Origin: Neofusicoccum parvum
Lineage: Eukaryota > Ascomycota > Dothideomycetes > Botryosphaeriales > Botryosphaeriaceae
DNA: 64,000 nt
Direction: 5' to 3'
NCBI GenBank assembly: GCA_020912385.1
Contig: CP087206.1
Span: 3,162,001 to 3,226,000 of the forward strand
Within the stretch, counting starts at the first letter, position 1, and each line of letters opens with the position of its first letter. Shown piece after piece: positions 33,999-46,396 of this stretch. Under the pieces are notes generated by a model, which was not told where the DNA came from, did no database searches, and was given only the letters and a program-made list of their open reading frames with translations. The translations under genes and the position numbers were made by a program.

Positions 33999-35417
33999 AG
34001 AGCGAGTCGAACCTGCTGACGACGCTATCTGCGGATGAGCACATGCATGGTTTGGCGTATTCCGAATACATTTGGATTCGGGCCTCTCGTTTTTTTCCTT
34101 TGCCACAGGGCTTGTACAGGACCAGTACATTTCGATTGCACAAAACGCATTTGGATGAGCAGAGATTTGGCGTGGCACTTTGCTCATCCACACTTCAATA
34201 CCTCCACGTTTTCCTCTCCTTTCAGCAGGAAATGCCCTCACATTCTCACGCAACGAGCGAGCACATTCAACAGGAGTTGTGGCCGGCCGCACCAAAGGCG
34301 TTCAACGGTGAAGCGGATCAAAAAATTGCATCATACCCCCTCTTTTCTCTCTCGACCTGTTTCCTATACCCTAGCCTTCTTCCCGCCTTCTATCACGGCT
34401 TTGTGCCGCTTTTCGACGATCAGATTGCTTTTAATATCTTGCTCCTTTCCTACGCTTTCGACTTCTGCGGACGGCAACGCGACCATTCGTCAAGCGCTAC
34501 GCGGCTACGATGCATCCGTTTCAGCTTTCCACTACACGACACACGGCTGAGGCACATGGGTAGTGGCGACGTCATCGATAATCGCGGGGCTCCTGTCTTG
34601 CCCTTGCGTCTTCCTGACTTGCGCCGCGAAACTCCCACGAAGCACTTATTCCTCTTCGCCGAAACGCAACTAGCTAACTTGCATTTTCCTTCACGGTACT
34701 TTTCTTCCTTTTATCAAGCAGGTGGCATACTTTCTTTCTTCTTCCCTCCGTCTCGGAGAGATAGCGACAGTTTAGTCTGCCTGTTTTTGTTCATCGATTT
34801 CGTTAGCCCCTTCTTTCATGTGCGTAGCATCGGATGGTCAAACGGTCTTTTCTTTCTTCACAGTCCTTTTTGTTCTTCTTCTCGAGCCCTTTCCCCTATC
34901 ACCCTGTAAGGCGGCTTGGCCATTCATCGCATTCCTCCCAGTTGCGACGCGCGATGAGGGCATACTGAGAAGAAGAAAGGGGAAAGCAGCAGGAAAGGGA
35001 TGTATTAAGGTTCACGGCGCGACTCCTAGAAAGGAAGTGGGGTTTAGTAGCTAAAGTCGTTAGTTGTACAAAAGAACAAAGTAAGGATATGGGTAATAGA
35101 TGATTTGAACAAAACGCAAAAAGGTTGCAGAGTGGTTGTTTCGGAATATGATTTGATGTCTAGGTTGCTCAAACCTACAGGTCTGATGATTGAGGAAAGA
35201 AGAGGGAGGGGGGTATCTTGAAGTTGAGAAAGACGAAGTGATGAGTAGCCGCCCCTTTTCCCATGCCGACGCCGTGGTGTGTGCATTGCAAATGAAGAAT
35301 TTCGTACAAGTATGCCCACCCAAAGCTCCCCAAAGCTCGAAAAATGAGTATCCACAGCACAGTTCACACAGCCGCCTCCAACCATCTCCATAAAGCCAAC
35401 CCACCTTCGACCCCGTT
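33999..35417. other. Convergent spacer
   Basis: 1.4 kb between kinase and PPR gene ends. Pyrimidine-rich on the plus strand in its middle part. A frame at 33809-34909 overlaps the kinase end but has no recognisable features. Long 3' UTRs are likely. Confidence 0.5.
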
Positions 35418-35646
35418 TCACCCCCTCCCCATCTCCATCGCCACCTCCACCGCGCTCTTGTCCCCGGTCGGCATATCCGCCGGCACCCTGGCCGCCCTCT
35501 TGGCGCCCTCGATGCGCGCCTCGACCTTCTCCGGCGCGTCGACGCCCCGCCGCACCAGCGCCGCGCGCACCAGCTCGCTCAGCGCGTCGAGCAGCAGCTG
35601 CGCTTTCTCCTTCTCGCCGTCGTCCGCGCTCTTTTCTTCCTCGCCA

Positions 35647-35677
<31 letters not shown>

Positions 35678-37805
35678 TGAGGCGTCGCTCGACGATGAAG
35701 CGCAGGGCGTGCAGGACCTTCTCCTGGTTGAGGCGCAGGGCGGTGGAGGCGTTGACGTCGCGGCGCTGGCGCGGGGTGCGGGCGCGGAAGCCGAGGCGGG
35801 CGATGGCGCGGGCGAGGACGGTGGCCGTCTGCTGGGTTGGGGGGAGCGGGGTCGGGGAGGCGTGGTAGAGGGCGTGCATGGCGACGAGGGCGCCGGGGAG
35901 GTCGTTCCACGCGGTGAGGGTTTTGGCGACGAGGTTGGGCAGGCGGGAGCGGCGGAGGGAGGCGAGGGTCTCGGCGGGGGTGGTTTTGAGGGAGAGGGAG
36001 GAGAGCCACGAGAGCGTGTGGCGGAGGATGATGGCTGGAGGGGGGAAGTGCCGTGAGTAGAAGCGGGAAGGAGCGGGCTGGCTGATGTGTCGTGGTTTGA
36101 TGAGGGAGGCTTCCCAGAGCCTGATGAAGGTGCCGAGGTCTGGTCGCGTCGTTGCGATTTGCGACTTGGCCTTCCGAGCTATGTCCCGCTCAAAGGTGCG
36201 CCAGACGTCGTGGAGGTGGCCGTGTTGAAGGTGGAAGGCCATCTCAGCGTTCACAGCGGAAGTGTTGGTGGGGAGTTTGGCGTGCTTGATCTGCCACGTC
36301 TTGAGGTCGAGAAGCTTGTCTTTGTTGCCCTGCGTCAGGTATATTCTAGACAGTATCTCAAAGGTATCGCTGTTGGCGAAAGGGAGGGTTCGACGCAGAA
36401 AAAGTTTCTGACGAGGTTTGAGTCGTTCTTGGAGCACATCAGAAGTCCGATCTTGCCCTTCGTTTCGACGCTGCACGAGGGCAATGCGTTCAACGACCAT
36501 CTGGAGACCTAGCGTCTCGGCCCTCTGGATATTGTCAGGATTGCCGGACCTTACCCAAGCGGCCATTAGTCTGTTGAGGGAGCGAGCTCGAGGTTGTATA
36601 CCCCTCTCGAACATAAGTTCGAACACCTGTGCTGCGGCATCCAAATGGTCAAGCCCTACCAATCGTTTGATCCATTTGTCGAAGAAGTTATCGTTCTGGT
36701 GCTTCCGTGGCAATGAAAGGAGACCGCCCAAAAAGACTTCATTGAGCTGTTCGGCACTTTTGACGGCGGAGCTCAAGTCATGGAGCCCCTGTAGGATCTT
36801 TGCACTGGCATTGCTCCCCTCGGACTTGCGCAGCTCAGGCGAGGACATCATGTCGCTAAAAACGGCCAGGGCGTGCTCTCGATACCCGGCTTTCAGAAAC
36901 CCTGCATAGCATCTCTCATAGTCGTCCAACGTGATTTTGTCACCAAGGAGACCCTGGAAGTATAGGTAAAGAGCCCAGGATAGCTTTACGTGGGCAGGAA
37001 GACCGGACCGGACATGGGCATCGAAAACATACAGGATTGCCTTAGGGTTCCATTCCGGATATGCGGCGAAGAGGTCAAGGAGAAGCTCCAGAGCTCGCGT
37101 GGAATCTCCCGCGGCAGAGTACATGTGGATTCCAAGTTCCAGGTACTCTGGCCTGTAGCTATCCTGTGTCCGGCCCTTCTGGGTCATGTACCCTTCTTGC
37201 CACTCCAGGATGGCCTCTGTCCGATCGCCTCGCCCAAACATGGTCTCAATGTGAACAAGTCGCTGCTCGAAGCTAGCCTTGTATCCTGCCTTTCGCATGT
37301 CCTCAACCAGCCGGGTCAAGTGCACGATCGTCTTTGGTTCGGCGGGGGTCCGGAGAGACTGCGTCCTCCATAGAATATTCCACGCCTTTGTGGAAAGCGC
37401 GCGCAGGAAATCGGGGACAACCAGCTGTGTCCTGATGTACCACTTCCACAACTGCTTTGCGATCTCGTGGTCCTTTGGGTCGAAGCGGGCTTGCCACAGG
37501 TACAGGTTGAACTTGTCCAAGTAGTGCCTTTTGCCGCGGGGGCACAAGCACCGGATCTGGAGGTTGTTTTCACGGGCGCGGAGGAACTCCCTCACTTGGA
37601 GAGCGGTGGCGCGCTCAAGAAGGGTGCTTGCCGCGTTGGCGCGAGCCGCCATTCCCGTTTCCAGCTCGAGGTGCTGCTCCAACTTGGTCTTCCGCGCCTT
37701 GTTGACATATGCCTGCCATGGTCTCGGGCCAGGCGAAGAGGGCGCAAGGGAAGGCCTGCATAGCCACGGCGGTCGTCGGAGAGAGGTTGGCGAAGGCCGT
37801 CTCAT
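35418..37805 (-). CDS. Mitochondrial pentatricopeptide-repeat protein (cya5-like)
   Basis: Single exon; from ATG 37805 it gives 795 aa. The same frame is open to 38312, but that part is Arg/Ser-rich and unconvincing. From 37805 the N-terminus is rich in Arg, Ser and Pro with almost no acidic residues, as in a mitochondrial presequence. An alternative ATG at 37652 would remove it. Helical pair repeats follow, for example LVEDMRKAGYKASFEQRLVH, ALYLYFQGLLGDKITLDDYE, CYAGFLKAGYREHALAVFSD, and AAQVFELMFERGIQPRARSL. They fit PPR proteins of the Neurospora cya-5 type, which act on mitochondrial COX1 mRNA expression. The C-terminal part has a polyglutamine run of nine, encoded by a pure CAG tract (35649-35675). 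Assignment to cya5 specifically rests on general pattern, not an alignment. Confidence 0.8.
35649..35675 (-). repeat. (CAG)9 tract coding polyglutamine
   Basis: Nine perfect CTG triplets on the plus strand, read as CAG on the coding strand of the PPR gene. Perfect triplets are prone to length change. Confidence 0.9.
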
Positions 37806-39192
37806 CCGGACGACTGGGGCGGCGCAAGGGGGGCGCTCGGGATGGGAGGAGGTCCAAAGCCGGCCATGGGACTGGATTGATGCGCGTCGCGGGTGTGTCC
37901 AGGCGAGGGCTGCGGTGCGCGCGCGACGGTGACGTGAATTTTCCGGCGAGTCATCGGCCAGCGCTGCGCCCAGCGTTTGTAGGGGCCGGTGCCCGCGGCA
38001 GGGACCACTAAGCTTTCGGCAACTAATTAGCGTGGGCGCCGCGCCGGCCGAGTCAGGACTCGATTCGCCGCTTGCGCAAGAAGTGCTGCGTCTCGCACAA
38101 CGCCTCTTGGCTGTTATCCTCATTCCTAATCCGAGCACAGCCAAGACTCGGCTGCGCTCTGCAGTATAAAACGGGCTGCGCTGCCTGTCCCATTCAAGCC
38201 AGCACGCATGCCGCAGCCCCCTCGACCGCAACGTCTCGTCCGTCTGCTGGCGGCTGCCTCGCGGGTGCTGCCGCGGCGAGCCTGGATCCCGCCATGGACG
38301 ACGCACCCCCACCAGCGATGGAGGCCGGCCTGCACAACCACCCTGCCCACAGTGCTCGGCGCCCCAAGGTCGCCGCCAGCCGTCGGGATTTACGTTTTGG
38401 CGGCGCGTAATGCCCGCGCAAGAAGAGCCGCACCACCACGCGTGCGGACTTATCCAGCGCCGACGACGGCAGCGGGCAGCGGGCAGCGAGACCGCTCTTT
38501 GCGCTCCCGAAATCGCCGAAGTCGCGCTCGCATCGACCTTCTCGACGGCCCTGGATGTCGCGCGCAGGGCGCTCTCCCGTCGGCAACAGGTGATTGACCC
38601 GGCTTATCCACCGCCAAGTGTCGGACCACGCACTGGCCGCCAGCCGCCTGCCACTTTGAGCCGCGAACGACGTCAATCGCTCCGTCGAGGAGCCGCGCCG
38701 CCTGCATGCTCCCGCCGTGCGCCTTATCGCTGACTGCTGCTTCGCCGTCCGTCCCGCCCGTCCGCCCGCAACAACGACCTGATAGCGGCACCTCTCCAAT
38801 CTCACTACATGGACGCCTGAAGCCGGCCAATGATCAGCTGCGCCCTCAGCTCGCCCGCTGCCTAACGCCATGCCTGCTGCAGTGCGTGGCCCGCGGGGAA
38901 GAAGCGCTCCCCGCGCTCTTCTTCTGGCAGTTCCATGCGCACGCCTGTGTCACGAATCGACACCGCCCGCCGTCGTTATCTTGTCGATCTGACTCAGGAA
39001 CCACGGACGAACGACCGCAGGGCGCGCCAAGACCGGTGTTCACCGTGGACAGTCGGCAAATATCTCACTGATTATGAATGCCGCGTGCTGTGGGTGTAAC
39101 CTCGAGGGGGTACTTAAGCCAAAAGGCGCGGGAGGAGGCCGTTTTTTTGATTCCGCAGGCCAATTCCCAAGTCTTCTCTTTGCCTCCTCACC
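37806..39192. promoter_or_regulatory. Divergent intergenic region, PPR gene / L-amino-acid oxidase
   Basis: 1.4 kb between divergent starts. A perfect TATAAAA is present on the plus strand at 38165-38171, over 1 kb from the oxidase start, and no gene directly downstream of it is convincing (frame 38208-38597 lacks any recognisable feature). Confidence 0.45.
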
Positions 39193-41333
39193 ATGGGTCT
39201 TCTCCAGTCCGCCGGTCTCCTTTCGGGCACTTTTGCTGCTGCGCTTCTGGCCGGCAATGCCGCCGCCAGTGCCATTCCCAGGTCTACGACCGTGGTCTTC
39301 AACGGCCCCTACGTTGCAGAAGCTGATGGAATGACCAACATCCACATCAGCTTCGCCGCACCCGTGGACGGCGAGCTGTCTATCCACTATGGTTCCTGCG
39401 ACATGGGAAGCCCTTTCGAGGCCCATCACCGTGTCGGCAGGACCCACGTGGGAGACCACCCTCTCGCCAAGAGGAATCTTGGCTGGGAGGACTACAGGCC
39501 AAGCCGCTTCGTCTGGCTTCCTCCTGCGAACATCCAGTCAGGCGGCTGTCTGCATGCCTTTTCTGGGGACGAATTGGTGGGCAGGTCGGACCCTTACACC
39601 GTCACGAGGAGAAAAGCCCGCCGGAGCACTTCGTTTGCCGATATCGCTGATCCGATGGGACCTTGGTTCGACGGTGTCGAGTATCTGAAGGAAAAGGAGC
39701 CTGACGCGACGTTTGTGGCCCAGTCCAAGAGCAAGAGTGTTGGCATTCTTGGTGGAGGCATGTCAGGATTGATGAGCGCTGTAAGTCATTCTTTTTTCAC
39801 GAACACAGTAGTACAGGAGTCGTTCGTCCTCTCAACTATTGCGGCTTCCCCGAAACCTGCTCAACTCAAGCTCGAGTGCATGAAGCTAATAGTCTAATAC
39901 AGCACCTCCTCGAGTCGGTTGGTATTTCTGACTGGAAGATCATTGAAGCTACCAACCGCATTGGTGGACGTGTACACACGTCTTACCTCAATGGAAGCGC
40001 CCCTGAAGATTACCAGTACCAAGAGATGGGGCCGATGAGGTTCCCTGTTAGTCTCACCAACACCACCACCAACGACACCATCCAGATCATGGATCACCGC
40101 ATGGTTTTCCAGCTCGCCGACACCCTGAACGAGATGAATGGCCATGATCCTTCTTGGTCCGTCGACTTCATCAAGTGGATTCAGAAGAGTGCAAATGACC
40201 CAACAGACACCACTGACACGGCTGCTTCTTACTCCAACGAAACGGCCGTGGAGAGTGCTTTGGAGGCGATCGACGAGTGGGACGCCTTGACCTGGGAGAA
40301 GATGCGTGACATCGCTACCAACGTTTTTGAAGCCCACAAGAAGGCCGTTGCTGAGGGCTATTTTGACTTCTCCGAGGCGGGTTACCTGCGCTATATGCTG
40401 AAGACGGACCTCAATATCACCGACCAGGCCGTCTCCACCGCCAGTGATAACCCAGAATGGCTGTACGACTCCGTCTACTTCTCCGCAACAGAGTGGCGCA
40501 CCATCGACAAGGGTCTCAGCCGACTGCCTAAGGCCTTTACACCGCTCGTCTCCAACCGTACCATCTTCGGGACCAAGGTCGAGGAGCTCTCTTTCGATGA
40601 GTCGACAGAAAAAATGACTGTGTCCTGGCGTCCCGATGGCCCCTTCAGTGATTCCATGGACAGCCTCGAGTTCGACTACACCATTGTCGCGGTGCCATTC
40701 TCCAAGGTCCGCATGTGGAAGCTCCCCTCGTACACCGGTCTTCTGTCTCGCGCCATCCAGACCCTCAACTACGAGCAATCCTGCAAGGTCGCACTCCACT
40801 ACGAAACCCGCTTCTGGGAACACCTCTCGCCACCCATTATCGGCGGCTGCGGCAGCACCAACATCACGGGCATCGGATCGATCTGCTACCCCTCCTACCA
40901 GATCAATGGTACCGGTCCCGGCGTCATCCTGGCATCCTACGAGTCTGGCACGCTCGCACGCTCGCTCGGTAGCATGCCCGAGGCCGAGCACGTCGCGTAC
41001 GTGCAGCGCGCCATGGTCGCCGTCCACGGCCAGGCCGCCGCCGACCAGTGGACCGGCAACTACGACCGCATCTGCTGGGAGAACAACGAGTACCAGTCCG
41101 GCGCCTGGGCATCCCCGCTCGTCGGTCAGCAGGAGCTGTACCTTCCCGCGTACTATCACACCGAGAAGCATACCGTCTTCGTCGGCGAGCACACCAGCTT
41201 CACCCACGCATGGATCTTCTCTGCGCTCGAGAGTGCGGTGAGAGGCACCACGCAGTTGCTGCTGGATATGGGCTTGGTTGATGAGGCCAAGCAGGTGACG
41301 GAGACCTGGATGGCGAGGTGGATCCACGTCTAA
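39193..41333 (+). CDS. Secreted L-amino-acid oxidase (flavin amine oxidase family)
   Basis: Two exons, 39193-39780 and 39903-41333 (672 aa), 122-nt intron starting GTAAGT. FAD-dependent oxidase: oxidises L-amino acids to keto acids, ammonia and hydrogen peroxide; fungal members scavenge nitrogen and act outside the cell. Residues 1 to about 26 form a signal peptide ending in an Ala-rich region. The dinucleotide-binding GGGMSGL motif (about 187-193) is split from its helix by the intron. It is followed by IIEATNRIGGRVHT and QEMGPMRFP, classic for this family. Near the C-terminus FVGEHTSFTHAWIFSALESA is the FAD-contacting motif. Many NxT/NxS sites fit secretion. The ~180-residue stretch before the FAD motif is usual for fungal L-amino-acid oxidases. 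Substrate range cannot be inferred. Confidence 0.92.
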
Positions 41334-41692
41334 GGAAGTGTAGATGACGGAACCATATAGTTAATGTCTTCAAAATTAGATATGTATTGACGATACCAAT
41401 AAAATGTACACACCAAAGTTGTCTGAAGTGAAATGTCGGGCATAAGCTCTCAGAGCGTTATCGCACAGTGACATCATAATGCCATCTTTCTGGACATATC
41501 AAGTCCCTTCCATGCACATGCAATCCACCTCGCCAGGCACGAATGTAGAAACAAGCATTCTTGCTCATGATAACAAGTGTACAATTAATTCTATCAATCA
41601 TTGCAGAGCAGTAGCAGCAGCAGCGACGCCAGCGCAGAGAAACACATAATCCCATTTTCTCAATCCGCGCGCAACCCAATCCAGTCGCAACT
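41334..41692. other. Convergent spacer
   Basis: 359 AT-richer bases between the oxidase gene (+) and the metallophosphoesterase gene (-), with an AATAAA signal near 41399. No gene. Confidence 0.6.
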
Positions 41693-43840
41693 CTACCATG
41701 CCCAAATCAACCAGAAATACCACGCCAACACCACACCGGCAACACGCAAAACGCCATCCCGCATCTCCCTTCTGAAAACGCCGTATCCCTTCTTCCTATG
41801 CTTACTTGTCGGCCGCGTATCCACCGTGAGCTTCTCCTTGATCTTCTTCTTTTTCTCCTCCTCTGCGCGATCGGGGAAGAAGCCTGCGTACGCCACGAGC
41901 GGGAGACCGGGCGGGGGTTTGGCGTGGCCGTTGCCGTTGCCGTTGCTGTTGGGGGGCAGGCCGTATCCGCCGGCCGGCACGGGGCTGGCGTGGCGGCTGG
42001 CGCGAGGCTGCTGGGAAGAGCGGGCGGAAAGGCCGGTCTTGTTGTCGTGGCTGTGGTGCGAGTTGGAGGCGCCTTCGCCCATCGAGTCAGTGCGGAAGCG
42101 GCGCGCGGCGGCGTGCGCGTCGCCGGCGAGCAGGTTCTTCTTCTCCTGCTCGGCGGAGGAGGCGGCGGTGTCGGAGGCGCGGGTGAGGGGCAGGATGGGT
42201 TGGTCGGCCGGGTTGGGGGCGGTGGAGGAGGTGGCTTTGAATTTGAGGACGGCGGCGCGGATGAAGAGGGTGAAGAGGGTGAGGCCGAAGAGTATGGCGT
42301 AGCGGATGAACATGCCTAGCTGGTCCGGCATCAGGCAGAGGTGGCTTTGGAGAGTGGGGCCGGTGGTGAGGGTTTGGCCCGCGCTGTCGACTGGGTTCCA
42401 GAGGCTGAGCATCTCGAAGCCGGGCTTGCGGACACCCATGGCCCAGGAGAGCGATTTGACCGTGATTTCTCGGATGCCGCTTGAGCCGCCTGACTGGTAA
42501 CCCTTGTGTACTACTTCGCAGTAGTCGTGGTCGTCACCGGAGAAGGCGTACGCGATATTGCCAATCTTTTCGGTGACGTCCTTGGAGACGTCCTTGGTCA
42601 AGACGTTCTGGTACTGATATCCGCCTCGCACAGCAATTGCATTGCGCTCGTCAGGGAAGACGGGGTCAGTCTGGCCTTTTGGCGGTTCTGTCGGGGGCCA
42701 ATGTTCTCTCAAAGGACCGCAAGGCGTTCCCTCAGCCCTATAGAGAGGGACGTGTGTAAGAAGAATGGTTGGGAATTCTGCATCGCCAGCATCTGCAATG
42801 GGCAGCTTCGCTTTCCCCATGTCGTCGCCGCCGACAACACTGTGCTTGTAAAGCGGGGTTGGAGGCAGGCCTTTCCGCGTCCTCAGTTCCCGGGCAACTG
42901 CACGCTTCTTCTCGGCTTGTGCCTGGTCGAGGAAGTCCTGGGTGGGTTTCCAAATATCCTCTGATCCAGCAGCGTGGCCCAGCGCGCTCAGCGACACAGC
43001 ATCTATCGAGACGAAGGTGTGGTTCGCGACAACGTCAATCCGGTTGCCATCGCCAAAGTAGGCATTGAACCTCTTCCGCACATTCGTCCGAATGCCGGCA
43101 GCGAATCCCAGGTCATGGTTCCCGGGCAGTCCAGCAATGAGCTTCCGCCCGGGCTGCCCCAACCGTGGCTCCATGCCAGCATCACCCCAGTGCCCGAAGA
43201 ATATTCTGCCGAAGCGGTCATACTCGCGCAGCCAGAAGCTGTCGCCGTACTTCTTCCATTGTTTGTCCTCGCTCACGCTGCCGTCGGCCGTCCATTCTCG
43301 GCCACCGTCAAAGAGGTCGCCCAGGAAGAACACGGTATCCGGGTAGAGGTCCTCCTGGATCAACGACCACGAGCGGCGGAGGTACTGGTCGGTATAGGCG
43401 ACGGTCAGGGTGGACAGCGGCCACGGACGGCCAGGGTAGGTGTGCGGGTCGACGAGCTGTGGGTCCGCGACGAAGACGAGGCGGTGCGGAGTGGCACCGT
43501 GGGGCTAAACATTGCGTCAGCACTCAAGCCAGCACACGCGCGAATTGCGGCATACCCAGCTCTCCCAATTGCTCCAGTCGCAGGCGGCGATGCTGTCCCG
43601 GAAGGCAGAGCGCTCGTTGGAGTACACAAAGACCAGCCAGACCAGCGTCAACACATTGGGGACCGAGAAGATCGGGCGGAAGTTCCAGGCCCGGCCCGGG
43701 GGCGCATTGGGGTTGTAGATGCCGGCGCGCGAGAGGAGGGACCTGGCGGCGGCTTGGAGGCGCTTCGCCAGCGTTGGCGGCTCGCGGAAGTGGTTGCGCG
43801 ACGACGAGACTGGATTGCCCCAGTCGTCGTAGACAGTCAT
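41693..43840 (-). CDS. Membrane metallophosphoesterase (Ted1/Cdc1-type GPI-anchor remodelase)
   Basis: Two exons, 43840-43556 and 43504-41693 (698 aa), 51-nt intron. Calcineurin-like phosphoesterase motifs in order: FVADPQLVDPH (Asp109, with Gln111 in place of His), FLGDLFDGG (Asp158), GNHD (224-226) and GDDHDY near the end of the domain. Hydrophobic segments: one near residue 60-80 (NVLTLVWLVFVYS), one after the domain (MFIRYAILFGLTLFTLFIRA) and one at the C-terminus (VAGVVLAWYFWLIWAW). This topology and DPQ variant fit yeast Ted1/Cdc1 and mammalian PGAP5, ER enzymes that remove ethanolamine phosphate from GPI glycans. The cytosolic tail between the last two membrane segments is low complexity (NGNGNG). 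Confidence 0.88.
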
Positions 43841-44771
43841 GTTGGACAGGAGGGCGGCGCAGGAGCGGGGAGCATCTTTCGGAGCGGCCCTAGAATCAGG
43901 AGGAGACAGAGGCGGTACTTGGGCGCAGTTCGTGTCGTCTCCTATGCGGACTTTGGGGCCCTGGCCCAGCTGGCGGCGGCAGAAAGCTTAGACTCGGGCT
44001 GTCTGACCTCAGGCCCCCCCGGCCAGCCCCCCCTGGCCCGCAAGCGACCGGGGTTCAACGCGTGTCATTCTGCCAGGCCGCGCAACCGCCTGCGTCAAAT
44101 GCTTTCAACACAACACGAAGCATTCTTGGCCGTTTCTTGCCTGTTGAGCCCTGATTCAGCCCCACCGCCGTGGTTTCCGTCTGCTCGCTCACTGCGCCCC
44201 GCCGCCAGTAGATCTTCGTGATGTTACTCGATCCTTCGCCTCGGCCTGCGTCCAACCGCCGCCACCGCAACTGCGCTTCCACCAGCAGCCCGCAGTTCCA
44301 TCTCCGCATGTTGCCGTTTTCATCACCGTCGATCGCAATGAGGACTGTTCTCCCCGAGCCCTCTTCGAGCCCTCTTCAGCGTCATCTGAAACGGCAGCGT
44401 GCCTGTCTTCTCAGTTTTGGCCTTGCCGAGGAACCGTCGCAGAGCACATGATGACACACATAACAGCTCCGCTCAATCTAATATCAAGCCATACCGCTCG
44501 CCATCTTCCAGATCGGTTAACGGGTTGTACAATTATAGCTGCGCGTGTAGTTGAGTGTGTCAGCCTCGTGGGGGGCCGCGCAGCAACTACAGTCACCCAG
44601 TCTGTTCGCTGGCGAGCGTGCTAATTATTGATTGACAAGCAGACGGAATTCCGGCTTTTCGCACGAGTCTATCACAGCTGCTCAATTTTGTACGCCAGAA
44701 ATGTATGCACAGCTTGACTATGCCCCGCCTTCAAATCTTCGGGAGCACCATCAGGCGTGGGCCTCTCGACT
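43841..44771. other. Spacer between two minus-strand genes
   Basis: 931 bases: promoter of the metallophosphoesterase gene and 3' flank of UBA3. No gene supported. Confidence 0.55.
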
Positions 44772-46396
44772 TCACTCCCTGAACACCAACTTGTACTTGA
44801 AGTCAGTTGCAAATGCCGGATCCGTGACAGCAACTTCTTCGCCGTTCGATACCAAGTCCGCGAGCTTCCTCTTGAGGTTGGGACGAGTCTGCTCTTCCAG
44901 GCTGGGCGGGAATTGTTGGTATAGTGTCTTGGCCTCCGACCGAATACTCGGTTTCTTGAATTGCCTATGTCCATCGTTAGTTTCGTAGCTGCTGGCTCCT
45001 TGATATTACGTACGTATCCGGCCTCTCTGCCAAGCTCTCCAAGAACTCTTCTAAGGATCTCTTGGAATCGACCTCGAGTTTCTTCGCCAATGTGCCACAG
45101 ACAGCGCAATCATCCTTCTTCTGGTGCTCAAATGTGTACGTGTACACGCTATCGTCTCCAGTGTACATCATGTAGTTGCCATTGCCCGAGTCCGGCATTC
45201 CGAGAGGAGGGTTGGTGTTGCTAGCTATCTTGAAAGCCTCATTGCAGCAGGCAGCAGCAACGATAGCATTGGTCGAAGCAATCGCAGGAATAATGTTCTT
45301 CACCACGCCCTGGGTCATCGAGTACGTGACACCGGGAATGTTAAACTCCTTAGCGCGGACAAGAGCTTTGTTGTAGAGCCAAGTAATATGCTCAGGGTCA
45401 TCAGTGTCCAGCGTGTCCTCCTTACGCTCCTCTTCCCAGGCGATGATATGGGCCCATTCGATGCAGTGTTGCGGCTGCCTGGGAATGGTTGCCAATGTAC
45501 AGAGAGGGACCGCCGCACGAGGCGCGTGCATGTCAAGCTGGCACTCGATGCAAGAAGTCATAGTTGGGAGGATCACACGTGCCTGACCTTTGAAGCCTAG
45601 TCATTTCTTTAGTGGTATTCTTGGGGTTCCTCTGGGCCACTATTTCGCGTCGGGACGACTTACCTTCCGTGCCACCGTCAATGAGTGGCTTGAGCGAGTC
45701 CGGGTTATCTCCATCGACCATTCCAACGAGCATCGCATTGATCCACCGACGCGCCTCAATGCTGTCGAGGCCGCAGACCACCAGGGTAAACTGCATATAG
45801 TAATCCTCATCCTTGTCCTGGATCTTGCCGCAGTAAGGGGTAATCTTGACGCCCTTGACGCGCTTCTCTACGAATCGAGCTGCAACCTCGGCCTTCGGCT
45901 TTCCCACATCAGACTGACGGAAGAGGAACTGGCGGTTGAGGTTCGAAACGTCGATAGTATCTGCAAACGAGGTGAGATCACGGGATTCCAGGACGTGGTC
46001 GGGACTATGGGCTCCACCGTACCCATGTCAATTACGTGGATATCTTTGAAGCCGGATAGTGCAAGATTCTTCAGTATTTCGCAGCCGAGGCCTCCAGCAC
46101 CACTGAGCGCAATTAGTAGGGCGCGGGGTAGACGGATTCAGCGTACATACATGACCCTAGCTAATGTTAGCAAATGTCCACCTCGATATTGCTTGAGAAT
46201 CGCTCACAGGATCTTCACATTCGCCAAGCTCTCAAGAGTTGTCATGCCGGGCTCCCAGTCAGGATCCGTGAACGGGCCCGTCCGGTTGATGATGTTGTGG
46301 AGGTACTTCCTGGAGGGTGTCAGCAACAGACGTCAGTCGAACCCTCGTGGTGTGATCATACCATCTCGCCGGGACGGCTTCTGCGCTGTCCGCCAT
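44772..46396 (-). CDS. UBA3: NEDD8-activating enzyme catalytic subunit UBA3
   Basis: Seven exons on the minus strand: 46396-46362, 46309-46208, 46156-46151, 46102-46023, 45960-45664, 45596-45014, 44964-44772 (431 aa). Forms the E1 with Ula1/APPBP1; adenylates NEDD8/Rub1 and hands it to Ubc12 for cullin neddylation. The ATP-binding [20 protein letters not shown] (from residue 47) is joined only through a 6-nt microexon (GGTCAT, 46151-46156). Further landmarks: [20 protein letters not shown] (zinc ligands Cys189 and Cys192), [17 protein letters not shown] with predicted catalytic Cys206, the second zinc pair in DDCAVC, and a C-terminal ubiquitin-fold E2-binding domain. All introns are 48-67 nt. 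Shares a 220-base divergent promoter with TEL2. Confidence 0.95.

Noticed and set aside
38165..38171. Perfect TATAAAA as promoter of a plus-strand gene
   Set aside because: The only downstream frame (38208-38597) has no recognisable protein features, and the oxidase gene is over 1 kb away.
37806..38312. Upstream extension of the PPR protein to an ATG at 38312
   Set aside because: The extra ~170 residues are Arg/Ser/Ala-rich without PPR pattern, and the start at 37805 already gives a good mitochondrial presequence.
39894..41327. 477-codon minus-strand frame opposite the L-amino-acid oxidase
   Set aside because: It is an antisense shadow of the oxidase exon caused by its codon use. The plus-strand product is clearly a real enzyme, and the antisense translation has no domain.
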